Below the pieces are notes generated by a model that was not told where the DNA came from, did not search any database, and saw only the letters and a list, made by a program, of their open reading frames with translations. From Saprospiraceae bacterium (GTDB taxonomy: Bacteria; Bacteroidota; Bacteroidia; Chitinophagales; Saprospiraceae), in contig JABDJE010000002.1 of NCBI GenBank assembly GCA_013002625.1, positions 1 to 10,778 of the forward strand: 10,778 bases of DNA, given 5' to 3'. Below are positions 1-7,496 of the stretch, one piece after another. Numbering within the stretch: the first letter of the stretch is position 1; the number at the start of each line of letters is the position of its first letter. The translations under genes were made by a program, and so were the position numbers.

Positions 1-329
1 ATCCAGTCTCTTCCATCTGTAATGACATAACTTTGAACCCCACCTACACCAACTATAAATGCACCTTCATTAAATGCAGTCTTGCCCTTTGTGGCAATTA
101 CTTTACCGATGCTCCCTGCTCGCATGACTTCACCTATTCCAACGGGCTTGATGTAAGAACGTGATGCGTTCATCCATCCTCGCATGGCAGGATCCAATGA
201 AATATACTTTTGTTCGACAAGCATCTGTCCGTCCTCCAAGTCACCCAATTGTTCTGAACAGAAATCCCAGTCTGATTTCTCAGGTAATCCTATTGGCCTC
301 TTTGCTAATCTTACTGCGTAATTTTCCAT
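1..329 (-). CDS. MDR-family NADP-dependent oxidoreductase, N-terminal part (truncated by window edge)
   Basis: The first 109 codons of a medium-chain dehydrogenase/reductase can be read from an ATG at 329 down to the window edge. The translation starts MENYAVRLAKRPIG and contains YISLDPAMRGWMN (about residues 43-55) and a GIGEVMRAGSIGKV stretch. These are hallmarks of the zinc-independent leukotriene-B4-12-hydroxydehydrogenase / CurA-like group, which reduce activated double bonds with NADPH. The Rossmann cofactor domain would lie beyond the edge, so the substrate cannot be inferred. The start is 11 bp past the stop of the PAP2 phosphatase gene on the same strand, so the two are probably cotranscribed. 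No clear Shine-Dalgarno sequence precedes the ATG. Family assignment is confident; the exact enzyme is not. Confidence 0.88.
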   Translation of the reverse strand, partial: MENYAVRLAKRPIGLPEKSDWDFCSEQLGDLEDGQMLVEQKYISLDPAMRGWMNASRSYIKPVGIGEVMRAGSIGKVIATKGKTAFNEGAFIVGVGGVQSYVITDGRDW

Positions 330-340
330 AATGAATTTAA

Positions 341-1144
341 TTAGTAAAGCCTTTTGTTATAGGTTAATACGATGCCATTCTGAAAAGATCCAATATTAAA
401 TGCATGATCATGTGTTGAGATTTTGTGAAAATGCGGTACAAGAAATCCTACAGAGGCGCCAATGGCGTAACCTGTAATTACGTCTGTTGGAAAATGCCTT
501 CCCGCTTGTGTTCTCAGATATGAAGTCACTGCTGGTAAGGTGGCGGCGGCCACCCAGACTACGGTTTTCCATTTGCTTTCAGGATACAGATCATTGAATA
601 CTTTTGCTGAAAAAAAACAGAATACAGCAGTATTTGATGCATGACCTGAAGCAAATGAATAGCGGGCATTGGTATCCTGTTTATCATCGATTGGCACTTC
701 AGGGTTGTAGGTATAAGGTCTGAATCGGGATGTAGTGGTTTTTAACAAACTGGTAATACCATCGTTGACCAAAAATGCTTCGAGTGTCATACCCAAAATA
801 ACCCCTGAATGCTTTCGTCCTTTCTTGCCGATAAAATGGGTAAATGGCGTCAAAACAGAAGTGTATAGCAGATAATCACTTGTCTTTTTTGCCGACATAG
901 ACAGATTGTCGACGGTAGCTCTATCAAATGCCCAGATATCATTGCTGTTTAAATCCATAATATCTTCAGGTGTGGGAACAGGTGAAATGGTCTTTAAGTA
1001 TTCTGTCCCACCCCATAGCATACCGGAGGAAATCATCGTAATTGCGTCCTTGTTAGGGTGCCAATGATATATTTTATCGTCTTGTGCTGCAATGTTAGCA
1101 CTGCATAAGATCAATAAAATAAATTTCAGTGGACTGAATGACAT
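341..1144 (-). CDS. PAP2 superfamily membrane phosphatase
   Basis: This 267-residue protein carries the three phosphatase signatures of the PAP2 / acid phosphatase family. C1 is K135-x6-R142-P143 (KTTTSRFRP), C2 is SFASGHAS around S166-G167-H168 (alanine replaces the usual proline before SGH), and C3 is R211-x5-H217-x3-D221 in RTQAGRHFPTD. All catalytic residues are present, so it should be active. The family dephosphorylates lipid phosphates such as phosphatidic acid, undecaprenyl pyrophosphate or PGP; the substrate is not readable here. An N-terminal signal-like segment (residues 1-20, ending SANIAAQ) suggests export, and the hydrophobic stretches around 115-130, 170-180, 193-209 and 222-236 suggest membrane helices placing the active site on the periplasmic side. 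The MDR oxidoreductase follows after 11 bp. The start is the first ATG before the signal segment. Confidence 0.9.
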   Translation of the reverse strand: MSFSPLKFILLILCSANIAAQDDKIYHWHPNKDAITMISSGMLWGGTEYLKTISPVPTPEDIMDLNSNDIWAFDRATVDNLSMSAKKTSDYLLYTSVLTPFTHFIGKKGRKHSGVILGMTLEAFLVNDGITSLLKTTTSRFRPYTYNPEVPIDDKQDTNARYSFASGHASNTAVFCFFSAKVFNDLYPESKWKTVVWVAAATLPAVTSYLRTQAGRHFPTDVITGYAIGASVGFLVPHFHKISTHDHAFNIGSFQNGIVLTYNKRLY

Positions 1145-1273
1145 GTCGATAATGCTCTGAAGACTAAGTTTTAGCGAAAAAATAAATTATTTTATAGAAA
1201 AAATTAAAGCTAGCGAATTATAAACTTTTAAATCACGTTGGCAAGTATAAATCTTATAATAAAATATAACGAT

Positions 1274-1594
1274 ATGATCATCAACATCCTTGCAAGTGCC
1301 TTGGGCTTTTTTCTGGGTGCCAAGCTTCTTTCCGGTGTTAAGGAACACAATTTCGTAGTGTCTTTATTCATCGCTATTATTGTAGCTATTCTAAGTGTAA
1401 CATTGGGTTCATTTCTAAAAATAATCACCTTGGGATTACTTGCCCATGGCTTATTTGTTTTATTCCTGGATGCTATACTTATTTTGATTGCTGATTGGTT
1501 TGTGAAAGACTTTGAAGTGAAGAACTTTTGGTGGGCATTGGCATTGGCGTTTATCGTCTCATTGGTAGAGTCAGCTGTAAGATATTTATTATAA
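1274..1594 (+). CDS. Small four-helix membrane protein, phage holin family IV type
   Basis: The 106-residue protein starting MIINILASALGFFLGAKL is almost entirely hydrophobic, with helices at about residues 3-20, 27-45, 49-72 and 84-101. The pattern (two short helices, a GxxxKIITLGLLAHGL segment, then an ADWFVKDFEVKNFWWAL loop before the last helix) matches the DUF/holin superfamily IV proteins common in Bacteroidota and actinobacteria. Despite the family name, these chromosomal members are not known lysis proteins and no phage gene is nearby. The frame is open from a TTG at 1238, but the ATG at 1274 is preferred because it begins directly at the first helix; the extra 12 residues are polar and unlike the family N-terminus. 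It stands alone and ends at a bidirectional terminator. Function is unknown. Confidence 0.75.
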   Translation: MIINILASALGFFLGAKLLSGVKEHNFVVSLFIAIIVAILSVTLGSFLKIITLGLLAHGLFVLFLDAILILIADWFVKDFEVKNFWWALALAFIVSLVESAVRYLL

Positions 1595-1597
1595 AAA

Positions 1598-1633
1598 TAA
1601 AAGGGCTTCAAGCAGTTGCTCAAAGCCCTTTTA
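1598..1633. terminator. Bidirectional intrinsic terminator between convergent genes
   Basis: The arms AAAAGGGCTT (1599-1608) and AAGCCCTTTT (1623-1632) form a perfect 10-bp stem, extended by T1598-A1633. The A-run on the left arm and T-run on the right arm allow it to work in both directions. It lies 4 bp after the holin-like gene stop (plus) and about 19 bp past the T9SS hydrolase stop (minus), so it probably serves both. Confidence 0.85.
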
Positions 1634-1651
1634 AATCTTTAAGAAAGTCGA

Positions 1652-3313
1652 TTAGTGCTTAACGATTTGTTTAGTAACTAATCCTTCTTCAAAATATATT
1701 TTAACTATATAGTTACCTGATGGATATGTTGATACATCAATAGTTCTATTGTAGTTATTGATATTATTCTCAACGGTCATCATTTTACCATCGATGCTTA
1801 CAATTTCGACTCTTTCCATTGGCATTTCATCAGAATTCAATCTGATCATGTCTACTGATGGATTTGGAGAAACTGTGACAACTGTATTATCAACCAATAA
1901 CTCTTCAGTTGAACTGGTGAAATTTGCTGAACATGGTAATTCAAGTGCTACACACATTCTAGGAAGTAAAAATGCCATCATCTCATCAATATTAGCACGA
2001 GATTTCTCAGCTGACATACCTTCATTAAGGATTAACCCTTGTGTGTGGAAAGTTAAATTATCTGGATCTGTAGGGTGTGGTAATTGATTCCATGGAATTC
2101 CCATGCCTTGACCATCTGCTGGAGAAGGAGCATTAGGGTCCCACCAGTTTACAACAGTCCCTTCATCAATACCTAAACTGTTTGGTGGTTTGATCCACGG
2201 AAACAATCCTTCGATGTACTCGTGACCTGCTGTTGCAGAATTATCCTTAGCCAATTGCGTTATTGGATCGTCAAATACAGCACCATCCCATACATCATTG
2301 TTGCCTAGGGCCTCTTGCGCCCGTGCAACTTCCAAACTACCCTGTGCTTGTACAACTGGGTCATTTGTTGTTGGAACAATAACTACTGCATCATCATAAG
2401 GTGCAAAGATATCGAATGGTGATTGTATGCTTAAAAAAGGAGGTGTGTTCTCGTCTACCCAAGAAATATCACCCAATGCGCCACCAATATTAATTCCCAG
2501 TTGAAGATCTGAGCTATAACCTACAAAATGCTCATAAGTAGTTGTGTCTCCTGCAGGTAAACCAAAAGCACCATCGGGTGTTACGCTTGTAACCTCCCCA
2601 TTGATATCACCGTGATAAGCAGGCACAACCATTGGCGTCTCAGGTACACCATTCATATCTAGGTCTAATAAAAATTTACCGGCTGGATTAGTTGTTGTTA
2701 TAATCTCAGAGTAGTCGTCAAGTGTTGCAGCAGCCAAACTCAAATAGCCGCCAGTACCAATACCTAATGCGGTAATGTTATCTGGATCGATACCATACAT
2801 GTTTCCTAACATGTCGGCTTGCCATCTGAAATATCTGTTAGCTGTTCTTACGTCTTGAATTCCACGATAAGCTGCCTGGATCAAACCGAGAGCTCTTTCA
2901 GGCTGCGTCGTGGCTAGTGGATTCCAACCAGTTCTGTAGTCAACAGAAGCTGAAACATATCCAAGTCTTGCTAATCTGGTACAAAATTCAACTACTGAAG
3001 AATCTTTCGTAGTACCAGCAATTCCTCCATTTGTAACATTGGGTAGGAAGTTTCCTGTGTGATATACCATAACCAATGGTCTATTGGTCTCTGTATCACC
3101 AGCAGGCATATACACGTCCATTGTCAATGGAATTTGTATTGCCTCACCAAAAATTGGCAAAAACAATACAGTAGCATTTGCAGAGTATATAACATTCTCC
3201 ATTACATCAACTTCATCAAATATTTCGTCGAGATATCTCTCATCTTGAGCTGAAACATTTGTTGTGCTGATAGCAAATGAGGCCAAAATTAAAAAAGTGT
3301 AAAATCTTTTCAT
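1652..3313 (-). CDS. T9SS-exported alpha/beta-hydrolase-fold protein lacking the nucleophilic serine
   Basis: A 553-residue secreted protein. Residues 1-22 are a Sec signal peptide (cleavage likely after VSA, before QDERY). Residues about 60-370 resemble an esterase-type alpha/beta hydrolase: LDVY-like TMDVYMPAGD, oxyanion-hole strand LVMVYHTGNF (80-89), SASVDYRTGW (121-130) and a nucleophile-elbow region ITALGIGTGGYLSL (180-193). The elbow reads G184-I-G186-T-G188, so the G-x-S-x-G serine is replaced by glycine; the codon is GGT. A possible acid (D301, in SPFDIFAPYDDA) and histidine (H364, in GHEY) are still there. Residues about 475-553 form a type A T9SS sorting domain, with the SPNPS entry motif, VEIVSIDGK and the final NYIVKIYFEEG...TKQIVKH strands. 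Export to the cell surface or medium is therefore expected. The gene starts 36 bp after the TonB-dependent receptor stop and is likely in its operon. Catalytic activity is doubtful; a binding role or an unusual nucleophile are alternatives. Confidence 0.87.
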   Translation of the reverse strand: MKRFYTFLILASFAISTTNVSAQDERYLDEIFDEVDVMENVIYSANATVLFLPIFGEAIQIPLTMDVYMPAGDTETNRPLVMVYHTGNFLPNVTNGGIAGTTKDSSVVEFCTRLARLGYVSASVDYRTGWNPLATTQPERALGLIQAAYRGIQDVRTANRYFRWQADMLGNMYGIDPDNITALGIGTGGYLSLAAATLDDYSEIITTTNPAGKFLLDLDMNGVPETPMVVPAYHGDINGEVTSVTPDGAFGLPAGDTTTYEHFVGYSSDLQLGINIGGALGDISWVDENTPPFLSIQSPFDIFAPYDDAVVIVPTTNDPVVQAQGSLEVARAQEALGNNDVWDGAVFDDPITQLAKDNSATAGHEYIEGLFPWIKPPNSLGIDEGTVVNWWDPNAPSPADGQGMGIPWNQLPHPTDPDNLTFHTQGLILNEGMSAEKSRANIDEMMAFLLPRMCVALELPCSANFTSSTEELLVDNTVVTVSPNPSVDMIRLNSDEMPMERVEIVSIDGKMMTVENNINNYNRTIDVSTYPSGNYIVKIYFEEGLVTKQIVKH

Positions 3314-3349
3314 ATAAAGCTATTTATAGTTTTTAAAATATTCAATTCA

Positions 3350-6157
3350 TTATTTGCTTGGTTCATATGTTAACATCACATAGGCTAACCGTCCAATTCT
3401 AGGTCCTCCAAAAGTCTGGAAATTTTGCTTATCTAAGATATTTGAAGCCCCAATTTTTAAAGTAGTATTAATCTTAGTAAATCCGAAATTCACCTGCGCA
3501 TCCAGCATATCATAAGTCGGAACAAATCCTGTAAACTGTGGTGACCCTTCAAATATAAACCCTTCAATCCACTTATAATTAATATTAAATCCTACATTTT
3601 TTATACCGCCTATCGACAGGTTTCTTCCTGCAAACCCAAGATTGTATTTATGCTCGGGTGTGTTGAAGGCGGGTATAATGTTATCAACTACATCGGTATT
3701 TAGTTTAATCCATGAGTAATTACCATTAATTGTATAGTTGCCTGCCAGATAATAGTTAAATCCAAAGGAAAAACCCTGTGTGGTGACAGTATTATTAGAG
3801 TTTGCAGAATACCTGAAGGCTTCAACACCTCCTACAGGGAATCCCAATTGATCAAATTCAGCAATTACGCCGATATTGAAACCAATGAAATTATCATAGA
3901 TGCTATAATAATATCCAGCATCGAGATATAACTTTTCGAATAAGGTCGTTCTGTATCCCAATTCAAATGTTTTCACTTCTTCAGGACGAATTGGATCGAT
4001 ATCAAAGTAAACCAAGGTGTCGCTATTCTGGGTATCGAAATAATCCACCAATGACTCAATTGTGATCAGATTATTGGCTCCATTAAGATTACCCGACAAT
4101 GTTGCGCGACCAACGTCGAGGTATAAATATTGATCGGTTAGTGTTGGATTACGAATTGCTGAAGAAAATGATAGTCTAAGGAAATTATTGGGTGACGGTG
4201 TATACACCAATGACGCTGCAGGCGAAAACAGCCAATCAAAGTTTTTATTTTTATCTGCCCTTATTGCTGCAGATGCTTTTAGTTTATTATCTGCAAAGGA
4301 TTTCTCCAGGCCTGTATACATGCCAAATTCTGAATTGGTAATCTGAATATTTGCCGTATCGGAAAAAACTGTCCCCTGGGATTCAGGTCTGTATAACCTA
4401 TAGTTTGATCCTACAACAATCTTATCCATGAAGGTTGGGGTGAAAGTGTATTCCCCATGTACGTGATACAATGAAGAATTATCAAAAAACTGGGTACCTC
4501 CATCTGATCTCAATGAAGTTGTAATCCTGTTGAATTCATCCTCAAATCTTTGGGTTCCGGGTTCAAAGAAAGGAACTGATTGAGATGAACCTTGTATGGT
4601 ATTATTTGCAAAATCCTCCGCCTGGCTGTGGTAATCTGATAACAATGAATTATTGTCAATGATCCATTGGTTGGCTGCATCTATATCAAACTCAGTAATA
4701 ATTTGCCCTGTAACCGGATCTATCATGACAGACAATTTAGGGAATGTCTCATCTGCCGCTATGAGAGGGACGATTTCAGAAATCCAGTAATCTGCATAAT
4801 CGATAGACCATTCTGTATTCCCCTTCGCGTTTTCTTGTAATTGCAAAGCTGTAAAATAGGGATCGTAAGAATCCCCAGCACCTGTTCTTGTTGAATAGGC
4901 TCTAATGAAAAACTTATTTCTTTTTCTGTATTCAATTTTATTCTGTAAAAATGTAATGCCCTTTAGACTAAACCTGTTGTCACCCTGGTACACAGTTGTG
5001 CCGGAACCATAGCTCGAACCAATTATAAGTTCCGGTGATTGTTCGGCCAATGAAGGGTTAGTCCTAAAGTGGAATGCTGCATTGGCTTTTAGGTTACGGG
5101 TATCATAGTCTACTAGGTCAATTTCCCTGTAACCTGTACGGTACCAGGTCCCCAATCCGGGATATTGGAATAGCGGGAAGGATGAGTAATCATTTCCCCT
5201 TTGATATTCATCACCATAAATATTAACGGCATCATACCTGCCGGGATTATCGGCCGAAACGCTGGAATCGTCAATTGGACCATAGTTGTCAGCCTCCCAA
5301 TCATCTGCTCGTAAGTATTCTAAATTGAATTTATAGGCAAAAACATCATTGCCTTCTTTGTTCGCTATAGAATTCGCATAGCGGACAGCGGTCTTGAAAA
5401 GGTTTCTTTCTCCTCCTTTTACCATGGCTGAAAGGCCTGTGTGAAAAAATGGATCCCTGGTCTCCATGGATATTACGCCATTAAATGCATTTGGGCCATA
5501 GAAAGCAGAGCTTGCACCTACAATGAGTTCCACTTTATTGATATCCAATTCCGATGTACCTAAAAAATTCCCAAGAGAGAAGTTTAAACCTGGCGCCTGG
5601 TTATCCACTCCATCGATAATTTGTAAAGACCGTACGGGACTTGTGCTGTTGAATCCCCGGGTATTTACTACTTTAAATCCGAGGCTCGCAGCTGTCAAAT
5701 CAACCCCTTTCAATGCCCCCAAACCATCATAAAAATCAGCGGCAGGCGTTTCTTTTATCGCGATAATATCCAGGGATTCAATAGTAAGTGGAGATTCTTT
5801 TTGTTTATCGGCAATTCTACTTCCTTTCACTTCCACGGCATCAATCAGAATTGAACTCTCATTCATGGTAATGGTCAATCGTTTGTTGTCATCCATTAAG
5901 ACGAGTTCGTTTTCGTAGCCGATATATGAGATTTCTAGGCTAATTGGAAAGGACTGAGAGGTTGTAAATGAATATGAACCATCCCAGTCTGAAATCGTAC
6001 CTTCTGATGTCCCTTCAATAACAATATTGGCACCAATAATCGGATCGTTGTTTACAGCATCCAATACAATACCTTGAATTTTATTTTGTGTCCATCCCTC
6101 AACTGCAAATAGCACTAAGGCTAAGATGCATAAGCATCTGATCTTCAGTCTTATCAT
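3350..6157 (-). CDS. TonB-dependent outer-membrane receptor with carboxypeptidase-regulatory-like N-terminus
   Basis: The 935-residue protein begins with a signal peptide (residues 1-23, MIRLKIRCLCILALVLF..., then QNKIQG). A CarboxypepD_reg-like beta-sandwich follows (about 26-105; IQGIVLDAVNNDPIIGANI, DGSYSF, ISYIGYE). A plug domain spans about 115-235, with NTRGFN, LQIIDGVDNQAPG, VELIVGASSAFYGPNAFNGVI. The remaining roughly 700 residues are a beta-barrel rich in aromatic strand ends, finishing with LAYVMLTYEPSK. It would import a ligand across the outer membrane using TonB-ExbBD energy. No SusD-like lipoprotein gene adjoins it, so it is not a standard Sus pair. The only partner is the downstream T9SS hydrolase-like protein, 36 bp away. 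The ligand is unknown. AAGGA abuts the ATG without normal spacing, so it is probably not a true ribosome binding site. Confidence 0.92.
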   Translation of the reverse strand: MIRLKIRCLCILALVLFAVEGWTQNKIQGIVLDAVNNDPIIGANIVIEGTSEGTISDWDGSYSFTTSQSFPISLEISYIGYENELVLMDDNKRLTITMNESSILIDAVEVKGSRIADKQKESPLTIESLDIIAIKETPAADFYDGLGALKGVDLTAASLGFKVVNTRGFNSTSPVRSLQIIDGVDNQAPGLNFSLGNFLGTSELDINKVELIVGASSAFYGPNAFNGVISMETRDPFFHTGLSAMVKGGERNLFKTAVRYANSIANKEGNDVFAYKFNLEYLRADDWEADNYGPIDDSSVSADNPGRYDAVNIYGDEYQRGNDYSSFPLFQYPGLGTWYRTGYREIDLVDYDTRNLKANAAFHFRTNPSLAEQSPELIIGSSYGSGTTVYQGDNRFSLKGITFLQNKIEYRKRNKFFIRAYSTRTGAGDSYDPYFTALQLQENAKGNTEWSIDYADYWISEIVPLIAADETFPKLSVMIDPVTGQIITEFDIDAANQWIIDNNSLLSDYHSQAEDFANNTIQGSSQSVPFFEPGTQRFEDEFNRITTSLRSDGGTQFFDNSSLYHVHGEYTFTPTFMDKIVVGSNYRLYRPESQGTVFSDTANIQITNSEFGMYTGLEKSFADNKLKASAAIRADKNKNFDWLFSPAASLVYTPSPNNFLRLSFSSAIRNPTLTDQYLYLDVGRATLSGNLNGANNLITIESLVDYFDTQNSDTLVYFDIDPIRPEEVKTFELGYRTTLFEKLYLDAGYYYSIYDNFIGFNIGVIAEFDQLGFPVGGVEAFRYSANSNNTVTTQGFSFGFNYYLAGNYTINGNYSWIKLNTDVVDNIIPAFNTPEHKYNLGFAGRNLSIGGIKNVGFNINYKWIEGFIFEGSPQFTGFVPTYDMLDAQVNFGFTKINTTLKIGASNILDKQNFQTFGGPRIGRLAYVMLTYEPSK

Positions 6158-6480
6158 TCCTTGATTTGTTTAATATCTCACGATTTTAATGTGGTCCCGA
6201 AGGTAACCGAATAAAAATACAAAATAATTCAGCGTATCAAATATATAATGCGACATTGTAACAGTATGAAGAAATAAAAATTTCTTAGTTGCCATAGACA
6301 ATTGAGGTAGCGTTCCCAGGGGCTTCAAGTCCGACTTAGCATACTTTAATGTCTTATTGCATTTCAAAAATTATGTATAAATTTTCAATTCCGGGGATGG
6401 TTATCATTAATTGATTTTTGATTCTTATTACAATTTTTTCTCTCATTTTCCATATCTTAAGAGGAATCAAAACAAAACAC
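6158..6480. other. Divergent intergenic spacer between TonB receptor and DUF1761 genes
   Basis: This 323-bp spacer separates divergent genes. On the minus strand it carries a perfect -7 element (see 6238-6245). On the plus strand the AT-rich stretch 6405-6460, with TTG at 6411-6413 and 6418-6420, is the likely promoter area for the DUF1761 gene, but no element matches the consensus well. An AAGAGGA sequence at about 6459-6465 is 15 bp from the ATG, too far to be a normal ribosome binding site. A 65-codon open frame on the minus strand looks accidental. I see no RNA gene. Confidence 0.6.
6238..6245 (-). promoter_or_regulatory. Candidate -7 promoter element for the receptor-hydrolase operon
   Basis: The minus strand reads TATATTTG, a full match to the Bacteroidota sigma-A (RpoD-like) -7 consensus TAnnTTTG. 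It would start transcription near 6232, giving a leader of about 75 nt before the receptor ATG at 6157. No clear TTTG -33 element lies 17-23 bp upstream, so the match could be chance in AT-rich DNA. Confidence 0.4.
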
Positions 6481-6927
6481 ATGGAAAACGTTAATCCTTT
6501 ATCGATGGTCATTGCGACCTTAATTCCCCTTATAACAGGAATGATTTTGTATCACAAATCTCTTTTCGGTGGTAAATGGGCAGATGCCTTTGGGATACAA
6601 GCGGATAGTTCTCAAAAAGCGGGCACACTATTTATAATTGTTGTAGCGCTGGTCCTATCTGCTTTAATGGCCTTTTTTATGTTGAATTTTTGCAATGGGG
6701 AAGGTCAAGAGGGCGTCTATGATACATTCAAACATGGCGCTGCACATGGGGCAATTATTGGTGTTTTCGTTGTCTTTCCGGCCATTGGTATCAATGGGTT
6801 ATTTGAACAAGGAGGACTTTTAAATCTCAAATTGAGAATGCTGATGTTTGTCAATGCGGCTTATTGGGTGATCACTTTGGCTTTGATGGGAGGTGTATTG
6901 GATGCGATGAATCACTATTCTTACTAA
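6481..6927 (+). CDS. DUF1761 family integral membrane protein
   Basis: The 148-residue protein starts MENVNPLSMVIATLIPLITG, the usual beginning of Bacteroidota DUF1761 proteins. Four membrane helices are visible at about 8-24, 49-70, 87-104 and 120-141. The first helix is followed by the family-typical YHKSLFGGKWADAFGI loop, and the third is preceded by the GVYDTFKHGAAHG segment typical of this family. The function of the family is not known. The frame is open upstream to a TTG at 6418, but those residues have no counterpart in the family and the ATG at 6481 is the natural start. It is a lone gene. Its TAA stop is directly followed by an octamer repeat array, and I see no hairpin terminator. 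Confidence 0.85.
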   Translation: MENVNPLSMVIATLIPLITGMILYHKSLFGGKWADAFGIQADSSQKAGTLFIIVVALVLSALMAFFMLNFCNGEGQEGVYDTFKHGAAHGAIIGVFVVFPAIGINGLFEQGGLLNLKLRMLMFVNAAYWVITLALMGGVLDAMNHYSY

Positions 6928-6995
6928 TGTCTTAATGATTTAATGACTTAATGTGTCATTGTGTCATTGTTTCATTAATTCATTGTTTCATTGAA
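6928..6995. repeat. Degenerate octamer array, block 1 (two orientations)
   Basis: Right after the DUF1761 stop codon come TGTCTTAA, TGATTTAA, TGACTTAA (6928-6951), all in 8-bp phase. The motif then flips strand: from about 6956 it reads TCATTGTG, TCATTGTT, TCATTAAT, TCATTGTT, TCATTGAA, the reverse-complement form (ATGA cores on the minus strand). The opposed halves could form an imperfect hairpin. The 8-bp period is not a multiple of 3 and the sequence is non-coding. Confidence 0.8.
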
Positions 6996-7000
6996 TAAAG

Positions 7001-7043
7001 CGATCTCGTTGAACCGGAGTATGAAACAAATGAATGCATGCTG
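7001..7043 (+). repeat. 43-bp dispersed repeat, copy 1
   Basis: The segment begins CGATCTCGTTGAACCGG and ends AATGCATGCTG. It matches 7365-7407 over its full 43 bp with four differences, clustered in the GTTGAACCGGAG part (versus GTTGTTCCGAGG). It sits between octamer blocks 1 and 2. Confidence 0.85.
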
Positions 7044-7050
7044 GAGTGAG

Positions 7051-7202
7051 TGAATGAGTGATTGAATGAATGAGTGAGTGAATGGCTGAATGAGTGAATG
7101 ACTCAATGATTCAATGTCTTAATGTCTCAATGATTCAATGTCTTAATGACTTAATGACTTAATGACTTAATGACTGAATGACTTAATGTGTAAATGATAA
7201 AA
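7051..7202 (+). repeat. Degenerate octamer array, block 2 (about 19 units)
   Basis: Nineteen consecutive 8-bp units fit the pattern TGANTNAA without a phase break. They drift from TGAATGAG/TGAGTGAA in the left part through TGATTCAA and TGTCTTAA in the middle to TGACTTAA (five of the last eight units) at the right. The graded change along the array suggests stepwise duplication with divergence. Reverse-orientation relics (TTCAATCATTCAATAATTC) follow at 7211-7229. Confidence 0.9.
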
Positions 7203-7244
7203 AATCAAAATTCAATCATTCAATAATTCTGTCATTGTAAGAGT

Positions 7245-7264
7245 CGATCTCGTTGTTCCGAGGT
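7245..7264 (+). repeat. Dispersed repeat, copy 2 (first 20 bp only)
   Basis: CGATCTCGTTGTTCCGAGGT is identical to the first 20 bp of copy 3, starting exactly 120 bp before it. The remaining 23 bp of the repeat are absent; unrelated sequence (TAAAATCAATTTC) follows. The CTCG-6nt-CGAG core could form a 4-bp hairpin. Confidence 0.85.
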
Positions 7265-7364
7265 TAAAATCAATTTCAACATTGCTTGACAGCAAGATGT
7301 CTTAACTCATTTCAATTCAAGTGTAAATTTTTTCTGATGGCCGAGATTGCCTCCTTGCAGTCGG

Positions 7365-7407
7365 CGATCTCGTTGTTCCGAGGTATGAAACAAATGAATG
7401 CATGCTG
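7365..7407 (+). repeat. 43-bp dispersed repeat, copy 3
   Basis: This is a full-length copy starting CGATCTCGTTGTTCCGAGG. The end GCATGCTG is repeated at once (GCATGCTGCGCATGCTG, 7400-7416), which extends the palindromic GCATGC motif. The internal GAAACAAATGAATG (7387-7400) recurs inverted at about 7482-7495, beside the tmRNA 3' end. Confidence 0.85.
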
Positions 7408-7434
7408 CGCATGCTGAATTATCTCTTTCAAAAC

Positions 7435-7454
7435 AGAGAAAATAAATTTTCTCT
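7435..7454 (-). terminator. Candidate terminator downstream of ssrA (AT-rich palindrome)
   Basis: AGAGAAAAT (7435-7443) and ATTTTCTCT (7446-7454) are perfect inverted copies separated by 2 bp. On the minus strand the palindrome lies 42 nt past the mature tmRNA 3' end and is followed by GTTTTG. The stem is AT-rich and the following T-run is short, so this would be a weak terminator or a 3' processing hairpin. Confidence 0.4.
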
Positions 7455-7496
7455 ATTCTTTCATTCGATCATTCTTTAATTCATTCATTTGTTTCT

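Noticed and set aside
1274..1594. The holin-family protein as a sign of a prophage.
   Set aside because: No other phage-like gene, integrase or attachment repeat is present; members of this family are ordinary chromosomal proteins.
1228..1623. A 131-codon open frame on the minus strand opposite the holin-like gene.
   Set aside because: It is fully antisense to a gene with clear membrane-helix periodicity, crosses the shared terminator hairpin, and its translation is low-complexity without family features.
6170..6367. A 65-codon minus-strand open frame just upstream of the TonB receptor gene.
   Set aside because: No family features are seen, and it overlaps the likely promoter of the receptor operon (-7 element at 6238-6245). 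Composition looks like AT-rich spacer.
6928..7202. Regularly spaced repeats considered as a CRISPR array.
   Set aside because: The period is only 8 bp, there are no unique spacers, and no cas gene is present.
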